Shown piece by piece: positions 22,193-34,504 of a stretch of 64,000 nucleotides of DNA. The DNA comes from Dolomedes plantarius (Eukaryota; Arthropoda; Arachnida; Araneae; Dolomedidae), in NCBI GenBank assembly GCA_907164885.2, contig OU015491.1, positions 115,679,288 through 115,743,287 of the forward strand, written 5' to 3'. The notes below the pieces were generated by a model. It did no database searches and was not told the origin of the DNA. It was given only the letters and a program-made list of their open reading frames with translations. Within the stretch, counting starts at the first letter, position 1, and each line of letters opens with the position of its first letter. The translations under genes and the position numbers were made by a program.

Positions 22193-24237
22193 TGAAAATT
22201 AGAGTAATGAGAAAATTAGCATACAATCGAAAATATGCGATTCAATAAAAATATTCGCCCGAGACCACGGTGACACCACAATCTATTCTAAAATGTAACT
22301 AGTTATAACGAAACGCTGCATTTTATTTGTTGTTATTGATTTTAAATAATTGTTCTCCAAATATTTTATAAATATTTTTTATTGCTCAAAAGCTTATAGT
22401 ATATTATGAAGTTTTGACATCAGTGCTTTAAAACTGTATTGTTATAGCCATTCGTTCCCCGTTTACGTACATCAGGATAATTTCTATGCCTGTTAAAGCC
22501 TATTATATTTTAATTCTGTAGCCTATAAAAGTTTAAAAATATATAACCACGATTTATATTTTACAAATATTTTACATTGCTCAAATGTTTATAGTCTGCT
22601 ATGAAATATAACATCAGTGCTTTAAAACTATATTGTTATAAGCATTCGTTTCCCGTTAACGTACATAATTAGAATTTCTATGCAAAACGTTTCATTCTGT
22701 ATCCTATTAAAGTATAAAAATATATAACCACCATTTATTATTTCTCAATTACAACTAATATTTACACTTAATTTATTTAATAAATAAACAAAATAACTTT
22801 CTTTTCATTCGAGTCAAATTAATGTTCCAACTGTTAACTTATATCACTATATTTATGCATATTTTACTGTGTTATACGTAAATATTTAATTCTTAGAAGA
22901 AAATCAACTTCGTGCAAACAAGAGATTCCCTCTATTGTAATTTATTATATTTTCTATTCGTGTACTATTTCAGTAACATCGCAGTGTTTAATGTTTATCT
23001 GGCACGTGTTTGTAATATATTCCCCAGAGCTACTTCCTTTAAAACTAGGAAAATTTCTAACAGAGAAGAAAAAAACGCATTGTCTATTTATCCTTTCATG
23101 TGTAAACAATCCTAAAATTTCAAACTTAAAAAATGATCAGTCAGTAATATTTTTTTCTATTTCGCGATTTTTTTCTTGGTAATTTTTTTTCTTGTTTAGT
23201 TTAAAATCTCTTGGGATCACGTCATTTCCAGCTTCCCCCAGGTAAAGTATAAACTGATTATAAAGAAAATCTTTCACCTTTTTTTTAAAGATTTTTAACT
23301 TGGCTGAATTCTTATTTAACTTTATCGAAAGAACTGATATATTGTACAAGTAATTCTGAAAGCCTATCATGTACTTTATATATTAAAAAAAATACATATT
23401 AAGGAAATTCAAAAGCTGAATTTTTACTATTTATTTTTAAAGTATCATCACTGAAGATGATAACGTTGTTTGATGGGAAATTATAAATCACCAGAATATC
23501 TCAGATCCAAATCACGGGACACACTAGCTGTTTTAAGGGGGAAATATTTCTCTATATTATTATGCACAAACAAAAAAATATGGCTAAAATATCATTATAA
23601 CTCCTGTCTAAAAGAAACTGTGTTTCTGTCTGGTAATAAAAAGCTGGCTGTTACTTGAACACTACGAGGTAAGGCATTTTTTTTTCACTGTGGTGGGCTC
23701 TTTTCTACTGGCAACAGGTACAGGAATTTAAATGTAATACAGACAATCACGTCCATAGGGGAGATCTAAAAACTCTTTCATTTGAAATATAGAGCAGGCT
23801 TTAGAGTGCTGAAGAAGCCTTAACTGATAATCAATATGGTGCTGTTGTATTTTTTACCATGTTTTTATTAACTTTCTTTCTTGTTTGTGTGTGTGTTTGT
23901 GTGTTTGTCCAGTACGAATCTTGCAATCGATTTTTAACTAACTTCCCGACTAGCTAGACATTTGAAACTTTTAGCTCAGAACACGATGACAATGCATTTT
24001 TTAAATACTTTTAGCCATCTTTAAGCAGATTTTTACCAAGTTTTTATTATTTTCAGTTAATTTTGTTTTGCAGACTGGTGCAGCCATCTGTCGGCTGGGA
24101 CGGAAACGAAAAGTTAAACGCAAGTTAACTTCCAATTAACTTCATTTTCTTTCAAGTTGACGGGATAATTCATCAAAAAAAATTTAAAAAGTATTTATTT
24201 ATAAAAAAAATTTAAAAAGTAATTAATTATTTTTAAT
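22193..24237. other. no gene seen; one tandem duplication
   Basis: AT-rich. 22378-22740 is a diverged tandem duplication. A (GT)-rich stretch lies near 23884-23912. Frames of 60-77 codons carry no known motif. Confidence 0.5.
22378..22740 (+). repeat. diverged tandem duplication, unit about 187 bp
   Basis: Both halves contain CATCAGTGCTTTAAAACT, then TATTGTTATA, CCATTCG / GCATTCG and AAAAATATATAACCAC in the same order. Confidence 0.8.
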
Positions 24238-24525
24238 GTAGAGGCACTTGTCGTGAGACATTCGCACTGTACACCATGGAAGCCGTGGATTACTTTTATC
24301 AAGAAGTATCATACAGGTGAGTTAACACTACCCCTTTGTGTACCTCAATTTTCATCAAGGGCGACATCTTGAGGGCTCGCACCTTTCCCCATCTACTGAC
24401 CTTGTTGAGGAACTTTCTGGTCTACGTGGCCATATCCGGCTCATAAACGAAGGCATTTAATGGCATTCGAAACTAACATCCCCTTTCCGAAGCCCACCAT
24501 CAGGCGCGCTACCATCAGGCTACCC
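24238..24525 (-). repeat. SINE family A, copy 2 (diverged)
   Basis: On the minus strand an A-box-like TGGTAGCGCGCCTGATGG (near 24510) and B-box-like TAGTTTCGAATGCC (near 24470) are followed by a body ending ACGACAAGTGCCTCTACATT, the same 3' signature as copies at 19663 and 34505. It continues into an A/T-rich tail. It is more diverged than copy 1, and no target duplication is found. Confidence 0.65.
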
Positions 24526-27253
24526 TCTTCAATAATGGGAATTGTAAAAGATACTTATAAATTGCCCTTATAAAGAATTACATGTTTGTCGTTTCCTTCT
24601 TCTCTATTTCAGGAACCTTTAACTACCTTTCAGCAATCATTCAACCACTAGCAAGAATTAAATTCTTCAAGTAAGATTCTTTTAAGTAAAAATTAACGTT
24701 GTTAATACTGTTATTAAATAGCCCAATTTCGAAACATCGCATTTTCGAAACAACGAAATACTTTTTTTTGTTCTAAAATAACTTATTTCAAAGAGAAGGG
24801 GGATATTTATGTTACGTTTACTTTAACCCATAAAAATCATGAAAATCTGTTCACATTTCTTTGTGTCATGAAGTATGTTACTCACTACTGAAATGAAATT
24901 TAAACAACCTGCTTAAAAAAAAATGAGTAAATTGCTGCATAATTGTATTTAGAAAATGAAAGGATTCCTATTGGGACGCATCATACAGGAAAAATCTACA
25001 AACATACGAAAATTTTTCTCAGATATGAAAACATGCATTATAAGGATGGAAAATGAAAATTATTATTTGTTTTAGTGCGCATGAAAACTTAGATTAAAGT
25101 TAACACACGCGTCATAAGAATATGTTAGAGTTTTTCTCGGCATTTCATAACTCCCACATTCAGTTCTGTAGTGACAATTTTTAAGAAGTCAAGAATTATA
25201 TGTTTTTAAGCAGCTGTATTTAAATAAATACCTAATGGAAAACTGCTCTTAAAAGTGTCAATTTTATAGTCCCTTAACTTCTTAAAATGTAAGATCATCA
25301 GTTTCCTCTCTCATCAGTTTACGAATAAGCTGACAATAGTGTCATGCATTTTTAACAAGAGTTCTGCATTTTAGAAGTAATCGAATGAAAGTAAACCTTA
25401 GTCCAAAGTAGATTGTATGAAATTAAATACTTGCTTTTCTAATTGTTGCAAAATTTCTTACCTTTCGATTTCTTTTTGATATATTGGTAAGGACTTACAT
25501 AACACTTCAGACTTTGGAGCCCAAAAATTTAATTCCGCAAATTATGCATGAAAATGCAGTATATTTTAAATGCGTTTATTTCAAAACAAGCAGTAAGGCA
25601 GCATATTAAAAATGCGATATACTTTATACTCGTAACTCATTCTACACTAAGTTCGTCGACATATCTTTAGGTTGGATCAATAGAAGCTGAAATTTCTGTT
25701 TTTCTGAATTTACTATTATTTTCTACTGACCAAAGGAACTGCCATCAAAGGAAAAAGAATAACTACTAAAGTTCATTTTTTCTTATTATTTTTTGCTTAC
25801 TTTTTCTTTATTTTAAAGAATGGATGTAAAAGTCATATCTTTGTAATTTATTTTTTCTTATTACTGCCTTTCAATCCTTTTACTTATTACGGTAAAGTCA
25901 AAAAGAAAATTTCTCATATCTCTCGAGATTTCAATTCTATATAAGAACTTCTTTTTCTGCCAGTAAGTAACAGTCACTTCTACATATGTTTCGTTCTAAT
26001 AATTTAGCCATCAGCTCTGTTATTTTTTAAACTCTCCTGATGCTTCGTTCGTTTAACAACATACATATAATACTTATATTCGTTTTCAAGGCTAATGTCG
26101 GCTAATTTTTTTGTCTACGTATGCCTATGCAATGAAGGCATAATCATTGCTGGCTTCAGATTTGCACATGTATTTATGCTTTTTGAGTATTTAGTTTTGA
26201 GTGTTTTAGCACTATAAATATGTGTCGATAAACGAAAGATTTTTCATCTCCACTAGCGTATTCATATTACGCAACTCTTTTGAATTCTTTAATGAATTCA
26301 TCTTTCCTCATCTTTTGTTCATAGAAAACAGCTAAATATATTTCACGTTTGCCCTAGCATATAATTATTGCCATTTATTTATTCATTTCGTCAGTGGAAA
26401 TGTAAATCTCACGTTTTCCTCAACATTTTGATCTGAAAACCGCTAAATTATAAAAAACTAAAAGTTTTTCTATTCAAAAACACTATCTTATAATTAAGCA
26501 CCTCTTCGTCTATTATACTGAACACTATATTGGCTGATTTTCTTAAATTTGAGTAATTCACCGGACATTTCACTATAACATTTCTCAAGTTGTGTTTAAA
26601 ATTTTATCAAAGTGCTTTAAAATTATCTTACATTTCTTTCAAAATGAAAATTATCTCACAAAAGTTTCATTTAAGTCTGTGCTATGATAGGATTTCTAAC
26701 GTGTAAAAACAGATTTAATTTTTGCAATTACATTTCTTTGATGCATCCTCACAGTAAGACTTGATTCAAGCGCAACTGTACTGAGAAATTTTTCAGCCGT
26801 TCACCAGGAGAGGTTTTTGACTTTAATTTGCATATATTACATATTCTGAATTCTAATGACTTTGAAGAAGAGTGTTCCAGCCGTTAGAATTCTCCGTGAC
26901 AGATAGGTCGTTCTCTGTCACAAAGAAAATCAATCTCCAATCTTCGTCTAATTATTTCCGATTCAGGCTATTTTTAAATTATCCGGTCTTAAAAATCATC
27001 AAATGACAAAGGTTTGTTAATTCTTCTTGAAAGTTTTGACTCTTGAATTTTTGACTTTTGAATGTTGCCAACGTTTTTGAGAAAGGTAGCACATCTGCCA
27101 TTGTGGGGGTTTTCTGATCTCAACGACCTTGAATATTGATAACAATTTATTCCCAACAGGAAACTTTTGAGATACCGTACCAATTATTTTAGAATTTTAA
27201 TAAAAATGTGACCTGAAAAGTTCAGGCTCTCTGTTATAGGGACATGACAGTAG
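24526..27253. other. no gene seen
   Basis: 2.7 kb of AT-rich sequence with no frame over 65 codons, no repeat ends and no tandem structure I can make out. Confidence 0.5.
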
Positions 27254-27485
27254 TGTCACGGCCAGGGGCAGGAGAATTGAAAATTACGAGACGAAGTAAA
27301 ATAATTGCTAAATATAAGAAAGAAACATGGCAAATGACGGGCAATAGAAAGAGAAAGGGAGAGAGCCAACAATATAGCGAAACGAAATATATAGATTGTG
27401 CTTGTAGCAAGAAGTATAAGATAAAAGCTCAAGAGAGTGAGTTGCAACGAATAGAAGAAAAGAAGAAAGGGAAGACTAAATTTAT

Positions 27486-27570
27486 GATGGCTATAAAACA
27501 GGCCACCCTGCTTGATGCCGAAGCATGGGAAAAAGTTACATTAGCGGGAGAATTTTATAAATCCCGCCCT
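27486..27570 (+). promoter_or_regulatory. probable LTR core promoter
   Basis: GGCTATAAAACAGGCC near 27488 is a good TATA box. A second AT motif, AATTTTATAAATCCCGCCC, follows about 60 bp downstream. Both are the best conserved part between LTR copies 1 and 2. Confidence 0.5.
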
Positions 27571-28299
27571 CGATGCGCATTGGTGAAAAGGCGATTGAGA
27601 GGGTGCAGCCACAGACGAATGGCGATGGCATGGTAATAATATGACCAATGGAAATTGGAAGAGGTGGCGTCAGCATTAATAAGAGAAAATAATATGAAAT
27701 AGGAAAGGAAGGCACATATAACCTATGAGGAGAGTTAGTTAGAAGTTTGAAAAGAAGTAGTAGGGTCAATCCGACGAATATGTACGAAGAAACCCCGATA
27801 ATATAAATATAAGTCGTGGCCCATGCAAAGGAGCCCTAATACCTAGGAAGAGAGCACCCCAGTGTCCCGTGCCGAGGGTCTGCAAGGAGTGAAGGAGTCA
27901 TATAACCGATGATGAGAGTGCGCCGGTGTCCCGTGTAGAGTGTCTGCCATGATTGACGGAGCCTTATACCAGATGAAGAAAGTGCCCTAGTTCTATGCGA
28001 TGATAATACAACGAAGTTCGTCCTTACGAGTGCCAGCTGCCCATCGTAGTGATCCAACAGTCATCTTTCGAGGTACCGACTTTTACGTTTCCCTTTTATA
28101 TTACCGTCATTGGTTCTCAGTGTGTATCCTTAATAACTAATATAGAGCGCGATGAGTATGTTATTTGAGTATAAAATGTTAAGGAGATGACCGATAATTC
28201 GTAAAAAAAACAATTTAATTAATATGATGTTATGCTTATATGTATGAGAAAATATTGGTAGTAATGGAACATGGTTATATGAGTGATTATGTTTATAAA

Positions 28300-28575
28300 A
28301 TGTTATCATAATAAGTGAATGAATTGAATATATGAGTCGTAGAGAATTAATTTAGTAGTAATGAAGTTAAGAGTAATATGTGTAGATGAAGTACGAAATA
28401 TTGTCATAATAATTGAATGAATTAAATATATGAGTCGTAATGAATTAGTAGTAATGAAGTTGAGAGTAATATGTGTAGATGAAGTACGAAATATTGTCAT
28501 AATAATTGAATGAATTAAATATATGTGTCGTGGTGAATTAATTTAGTAGTAATGAAGTTGTGAGTAATGTGTAAA
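28300..28575 (+). repeat. tandem repeat in LTR copy 2, unit about 100 bp, near three copies
   Basis: The series GTCATAATAATTGAATGAAT, then ATATGAGTCGTA, TAGTAGTAATGAAGTT and GTGTAGATGAAGTACGAAAT repeats with few differences. LTR copy 1 has only one degenerate equivalent near 3890-3960, which accounts for much of the length difference. Confidence 0.85.
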
Positions 28576-29034
28576 TGAAGGATGAAATATTTAGTAGGAT
28601 TGTATCATATTGTTCATGTGTTAATAATCAATAAATTAATTTGTCAGAGTAAACCAGAGTTGTTTCCATCACTTGGGAATCACAATTAATCAATGTACTA
28701 ACCACAAGCTTAAGCAATGGATTCAAAATCATAATCATCAATATATTTATTATCTAATAACCCAATCAATTAATATAATAAACTTCTCACCGCCACACTC
28801 TCCTTCCCTACGCCCGATGGTTCTCAAACAGATTTTTTTCATAATTCTATTCCCGGGAGAGACTTCGCGGAACATCAGGGAATGTATAAATACTCGAAAC
28901 TGGTACATTTTTATAAACATTAGTTTACAGCACAGTACTAGAAATTGTTTTCGAAAAAAGAATATTGTTGGCATATTTTACATTACTCTAATTCAGTTTA
29001 TTCGTGGGAAAACTGATATATCATTTTTTAAAAA

Positions 29035-29482
29035 TATCAATATTTCCTTAAGGCTGCTGTATACTAACCCTATTGGATTCGCCCATCTCAGTGTTAACCT
29101 TTGTAAAAAAATTATCCAAGCATTGCACTTGGATTCAAAGATTTTTTACATTGTGGTCCATTTTATAGAAAGAAATTTTACACCTTGGGAATTTTTTCGT
29201 TCTAAAAAAATGTAAATAATATTTTTTAATTTAAATTATTCGATGTAAAACAAATCTGGTATAGTGTGTTTTAAACTTTTATAAATACCTTTGGGGGATA
29301 AAATTTATGAAATGAATCCTGTTGCAAAATGCAGAAAAGTTCAGGCTGTCTGAAAATACCATTTCTATTGGATTATCAGCATTTATGTAGCTGTAAATAG
29401 CAGACATATTTTATCCACAGGTTTACATTGAGATGAGCTAATCCAAAAGGGTTAGTACACTGCAGCCTTAATAGGAAAATTT
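29035..29482. repeat. foldback repeat with arms of about 75 bp
   Basis: The left arm near 29038-29110 includes AAGGCTGCTGTATACTAACC and TTGGATTCGCCCATCTCA. The right arm near 29408-29480 is its imperfect inverse: TGAGATGAGCTAATCCAA then GGGTTAGTACACTGCAGCCT. The spacer is about 300 bp. It overlaps a 180-codon frame (28673-29215) that I regard as chance. Confidence 0.65.
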
Positions 29483-29882
29483 GTCTTTAAATGCAGGAAA
29501 AGCTTAAAAATATTAATATTTTTATTTTCTCATTTTTTTTTTTCACTTTCAAACGAAAAATATTTTGATTCAAGATTTTCAGGTGAAGTTTAAATATTAT
29601 TTTTTCTATATAAAGTTACCCTACACTTTTGGCTTCTTTATGCTAAACTGAGAACTGAATATTTAATACAGTAACATTAATTATTTAGTTAATACCTTTC
29701 TACAAATCTATCGGCACCGTTTTGTACATGCTTTAAAGCTACCCAATTGTGATTGGTTAGGTTATATTCTTGGGACGTAATAACAGGCAATCGAAAATTT
29801 GCCGTCAATCTATTTAAAACTTTTTTCGATTAAAAAAACTTGATTTTTTTTTCAACTCAGTTTACGGAAACCACACTCTTAA

Positions 29883-32116
29883 CCCATTTGTGCCTAGCGT
29901 CCATTTAAAAGGACGCTTACATAATAAGCTCTAAATCACTGAATTTTTTATTTTTTTCAATCCAAATAGCAGAATATCATGATAAAGTGTTGTATTTCTT
30001 ATTATCCATCAGTTGGTAGCACTACATTAATGTTCTATTTCTGCTTTGAGGGTCTAAAGTCAGAGTTAGTCGTTTTTTAGGTTTTCAAAAGAGCGTCACG
30101 CAAAAAGTAAGTTTATTTTATTATTTTTCAATGTTACGAAAATATTTTATGCTGTTATCACATTCAATACTCTTTTCTTAAATATGTATCTTTCAAAATT
30201 GTTAAAATTATTTTTTAACACTGTTATATTTTCTTTTGCGTAGCGTTCTATATATAGGACGCTAGGCACGGATGGGTACATGTTTTTCTAAACTGTTCCG
30301 CTATACGAATGCGTCTTTTTTTCTCAATTTATGATGTTTTATTACCATAGAGAAAAGGAAATGCTATTTATTTTCATAAAAATGATGTTATAAATTATTT
30401 TTATAAATAAAGATTATTGAGTATCCCTTATTTATGAAAATAATTTAAAAATAAATGTTCTGTTGATTAAGGAATGATTAAAAAATATTTTTATTTAAGA
30501 GAAATATTAGCCTCTTGATAATGTAATGAACGTATTAACAAATTAGCCTCTTAAATACAAAAGTTTTAATCAAAGGATGTTTTCTGTATTTAGTGATTTT
30601 AAAAAATAAAGAAAAATTACGAAGTACATAAGTAATTGTCTGGATTTTTTAAAAATATGTGTATTTTAAATGTCTATAATTTAATAAATTTTAAGAATTT
30701 TGTCTTTTAATCCAAATTATATTTGATCTAAATATACTGAAATGAGCAATCGATAAGTTTTAAAGCTCTTATTTATATTTTAGTTTTTATTTTAAGTTTG
30801 ACTGTGGAGAGGCATTAGCTTTAATGGCAGAGTTATCTGATAATGATACATTCCATGAAGCGGATATTTATTTGGACCCACCATCTAATGAAGTTACCGA
30901 TGACTGGCACTATACGGGTTAATAGAACTAAAAAATGTCCACTTGGAGATGTCAAATCTGTTAAAAAGAAGAGTAGGGGAAGTTTTGATTTTCAGAACAG
31001 CAAAAATTTTAAAATGGTTCGGTGGAATGACCATAGTGTCGTTACTTTAGCGTCTAACCATTATGGTATTGAACCTGTAGCTCAGGCCAAACGCTTGTCG
31101 AATATTCATAAAAGATTTGTAGAGAATGACCAACCGTATATTGTGTCTCAATATAATAAATTTATGGGAGGCACTGATCAAATGGATCAAAATCTGGCAC
31201 AATACCAGTGTTCCATACGGTCTAAAAAATGGTGGTGGCCACTGTTTTTGTTTAGCTTAGAAGCATCAATCCAAAATGCGTGGCTATTGTACAGATTATG
31301 CCCTTCTAATGACAGTAACAGAATGGATCTCCTCTACTTTAGAAGAGAAATCTGTCAGACATATTTTTCTAAGTACAGTAAGAGACCAAATAACAGTCTG
31401 GCTGCAGGGAAACCAAAAATACTTTCAAAAAGAGTGTCTGGTGATGTCCGGTAAGGCGGAAAAGATAATTTAATCATTGTGAATCCAAAACAGATAAGAT
31501 ACTGTGGCAAAAAATCCGCAAGAAAATGCAATAAATGTTTAGTTGAATTGCATGATAAATGCTTTGAAATCTTTCGCACAAAATAGCTTGTATAAATTGC
31601 GCTATATAAATTGTGTAAAAAAAAAAATTACGAATAGCATTTTTCATTATTTTGTATTTTAATAAGCCCCTTTTATATGTAAATTTAAATATAAAAGTGT
31701 GTAAAATTTATCATAACACATAATTTATTAAATTTGTGCCTTTTAAGCTATTATTTTTGACATTTTCAGCTTTTTAAATTGTTTTGATTTCTTTTAAATG
31801 ATTAAAATACAATTTAAAAACCTTGTGTTTATTTTATTATGCATTTTTTCGCAGAGTTCCATTGGTTTCATGCGTTTATTTATCTAAAAACGGCATTAAA
31901 AGGAATAGTTTTAGAAAATCTAAGGGTTGAAGTGTTTGTGCAAAACCTGTACCCTCCCGTGCCTAGCGTCCTTTTAATAGGACGGTAACATTATTTTGAA
32001 TAAAAATTTAAATTTTAATGCAGGAATTTTTTTATTATTTTTTCAGTTCATTTTGCACCTGTACGAACATAATTAGGTAAAGAAAATTAAAGAATTCGAT
32101 GTTGGGCATTAATGGG
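29883..32116 (+). mobile_element. piggyBac element, internally deleted
   Basis: Flanked by TTAA at 29879-29882 and 32117-32120. Left end CCCATTTGTGCCTAGCGTCC; right end read inwards CCCATTAATGCCCAACATCG. The motif GTGCCTAGCGTCC with a following AGGACG palindrome partner occurs three times: at 29892, inverted at 30250-30278 (AGGACGCTAGGCAC), and at 31959. These look like subterminal transposase-binding repeats. At 2234 bp it has kept both ends but only part of the transposase gene. Confidence 0.92.
30824..31586 (+). pseudogene. piggyBac transposase, N-terminal scrap joined to C-terminal third
   Basis: ATG at 30824 opens an acidic N-terminal piece (LSDNDTFHEADIYLDPPSNE) that ends at about 30915. 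The frame then changes and the text resumes in the RNase H-like domain after the second catalytic aspartate: RVNRTKKCPLGD, a MVRWNDHSVVTLASN strand, and YNKFMGGTDQMDQ, whose aspartate is the third catalytic residue. SKKWWWPLFLFSLEASIQNA follows. TAA at 31452-31454 interrupts, but the same frame continues to TAG at 31584-31586 through a cysteine-rich end (RYCGKKSARKCNKCLVELHD). The first two catalytic aspartates are deleted, so it cannot cut DNA. The DNA-binding C-terminal domain is nearly intact. Confidence 0.9.
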
Positions 32117-32120
32117 TTAA

Positions 32121-32892
32121 AATTTCCAGTGGGTTGCGTTCAATTTCCGAATTGAACAGTACTAAAGAGAATAATATTTCCCTTGACTTCTACGATGGGG
32201 TTTCTGTCATACTTATCAATAATACAACAATAATGGCTACTGTAAATTTAATTTATATGTAAATTTTCTGAACTGTAATATCTGCCTATAGTGATACATT
32301 GTGTTTTAATAAACAGCAAAGAACCCCCCCCCCCCCCCCTTTCGTGTCCTCAGTACCAGCAGCGGTTGGGTTCGTGGTTTCCAAATGTAATGCGTGTCAC
32401 ACGTAATGTCTGTTTACCAGATTAATGTACATATAACTAACTTATTGTAAGTCATTTACCCCAGTGAAAGTAAGTTGCATAACTCATGTAAATGAATTCG
32501 TATCATATGTAGAGGATTTATTGTTTTTAAAACCGTAATTCTGAGTCTTTCAAATGTCTTTTTATGATTACTCTTTAAGATATTCTTTGTAGTGAAATAC
32601 AACTGATATTGAAACATTTTTGTAAATCCACTTATAATCGGTTTCAGTCACGTTCAGAGGTCGTACTGAAAAATAACTCATTTCCACCATGGCAGTAAAT
32701 TCTTGGTGTAAGCTAGCAGTTAAAAGTAAATTGAAATAAATTATACTTCAGCATGCAAAGGTACTTTTATTTCTAGATTGCTTTTTAGTGCGATGTTTAA
32801 TTTTGTGATAAAAGTTTAAACCTGGCAAACATCCCTTAGTCTCGAAATCCAGGAGATATAAAATAAATAAATAAATGAAATAATTAATATAC

Positions 32893-32896
<4 letters not shown>
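32121..32896. other. no gene seen
   Basis: AT-rich, with a run of 17 or more C near 32321-32339. Confidence 0.5.

Positions 32897-32942
<46 letters not shown>
32897..32942. repeat. (CATA)n/(TA)n microsatellite
   Basis: CATA repeats passing into TA repeats, abutting the left end of a Tigger element. Confidence 0.95.
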
Positions 32943-32943
<1 letters not shown>

Positions 32944-32946
<3 letters not shown>

Positions 32947-34485
32947 TTAGCTTTCTGTTTAACGACTTTCAAGGGACCGTGAAAAATCGTCCTTAAGTAG
33001 AGATCGTCTTTAAACAGAATTTGTGAAAAAATAGCATTTTTCTTCACTCTTTACAGGCTTAGGACAATATATTTCTTAATATACTGGCGTGTTTAAAAAA
33101 GTTATTTTTATTATTATTATTATTTTATTCATAAAAGTTATTTTAAATTACATTGAAAAAAGAGTACAAACAATACAATAAATTAGGATTTAAAAAGGTC
33201 AAAAAGTGCTGATTGTTTCATTTTTCGCCTTGTTTACGCTATTCCCTTTTCCAGATTTTCTAGAATGTTAAATGTGTCATTTCTCATATTCGATGTAATA
33301 TAGCGTCGGAGAACATCTAGAGAAGAAGTTGCATCTGTATAAGACGGTGGCATTGTCTCGTTTACCATGTCTTCAACTTCACCTTCTTCGTCTGACACTG
33401 TGTTTTCGTTTACTATATCTTCATAAATTTGTTCTACATTTCTGTTGTTAAAACACATTCATCACAATTGTAGAAATCTTGAATTGAAACATCCTCATCT
33501 TCATCAAGACTTTTCCATTCTTCAGGGGTAATGTCATCTTCGTTGATTTCTACATCCGTACTTTGCAGTTCCACTACAAGTTCTTTGTGAATTCCAGCAA
33601 CGCGAAAGCAGTTTTTTATTGTGGATGAAGAAACGTCTTTCCATGCTGATGTTATCATGTCCATTGCTTAGAAGATCGTAAATTTTCTAATTTTCATACT
33701 GTCAGCCGCATTGTTTATTAATGGATGCTCTTGATTCATGAAATCATTGCAGGACTGCCTTATCCAACTCTTCCGACCGGCGACATTGAATTTTCTGCCG
33801 TTTGGATTTGGATCCCAAACCAAATTTTTGTGCTGCTTCAAGAATTTTCTCTTTGCTTTCTAAAATGCCTTTTGAGAGTAGACTCGGGTAGCTGAAATTG
33901 TCTTGCGAATTGGACTTTTGTTATTCCAACACTTTCTTCCCAGTCTTCAATATTTTCATATTTTCATGTAGCGTAAGATGCTTTCGCTTTGATGCCATTT
34001 TGCTCTGCTCACCTCGTATTCATACAGGAATGAGCTCCTACACACAACCATGAATTCTTTAAACATGAACACCTTCTTCCAGGAAGGAGTGAGAGAGGGC
34101 TGCTATCGGACAGTTCGTAAGTCACATGACAACAGATTGTAGTGACAATAGAGTGATTCAGCTGCCGCACTAAGAGCTCCATGAAAGAATATTTGATCTT
34201 CCAAGATCCCCCATTCGTTTTTCCCACTACAACAAGTCTATCATTGCAACAGTGCAAACATCAAGGAAATTCCGGGTCTGTTATTGAAACCAAACTTGTT
34301 TCCCCCCCCACCAGAAGGTTCCCCTCCTGCAGATAAAATGTTAAAGAAAGAGTTGATCATGTTAAAAAAATCGTCGTTATACAGAAACAACGTCGTCTTT
34401 AAATTTAATTTTTTTACGCCAGAGGAGCCGGGACTGGGAAATATCGTCTTTAAATAGAGATTGTCGTTAAACAGAGAGCCAACTG
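32944..34485 (-). mobile_element. Tigger-like element, internally deleted
   Basis: Terminal repeats: left CAGTTAGCTTTCTGTTTAAC; right, read inwards, CAGTTGGCTCTCTGTTTAAC. Both continue into copies of an ATCGTCTTTAAA motif. TA follows the right end at 34486-34487; the left flank is ACA, with TA eroded inside the microsatellite. The transposase relic is on the minus strand. Full-length relatives are about 2.5-3 kb, so about half is missing. Confidence 0.85.
33234..33998 (-). pseudogene. Tigger (pogo-superfamily) transposase relic
   Basis: ATG at 33998 starts MASKRKHLTLHENMKILKTG, the first helix-turn-helix, with frameshifts afterwards. SKEKILEAAQKFGLG follows and then pieces of the CENP-B-like second DNA-binding domain (EELDKAVLQ, FHESRASINKQ). 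The text then jumps, near 33665, to the C-terminal domain: AWKDVSSSTIKNCFRVAGI, DITPEEWKSLDEDEDVSIQD and an acidic tail ending ILENLEKGIA. The whole DDE catalytic domain is deleted. The C-terminal frames are open at 33434-33664 and 33234-33458, offset by a frameshift. Related to the TIGD/jerky-type proteins; nonfunctional as a transposase. Confidence 0.85.
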
Positions 34486-34504
34486 TATATATTTATTTAT
34501 TTTT

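Larger units (their letters stand above)
27254..28797 (+). repeat. Gypsy-like LTR, copy 2
   Basis: Begins TGTCACGGCCAGGGGCAG and ends CCGCCACA. It is collinear with copy 1 (2935-4167) through the promoter block, the ATGGCCAATGG-like block and the end segment AATAAATTAATTTGTCAG ... TTGGGAATCACAA. Length 1544 bp, as for the solo LTR at 6243. The flanks AGTAG and CTCTC do not match, and similarity to copy 1 extends about 15 bp upstream (GACATGACAGTAG), so the true 5' end may be slightly outside. No internal domain adjoins it. Confidence 0.7.

Noticed and set aside
27244..27636. Plus-strand frame of 130 codons
   Set aside because: It lies within LTR copy 2 and is purine-rich. The equivalent in LTR copy 1 is not open, so it is not conserved as protein.
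28673..29215. Plus-strand frame of 180 codons
   Set aside because: It begins inside LTR copy 2, crosses its end and runs into a foldback arm. No recognised domain and Ile/Asn/Phe-rich chance composition.
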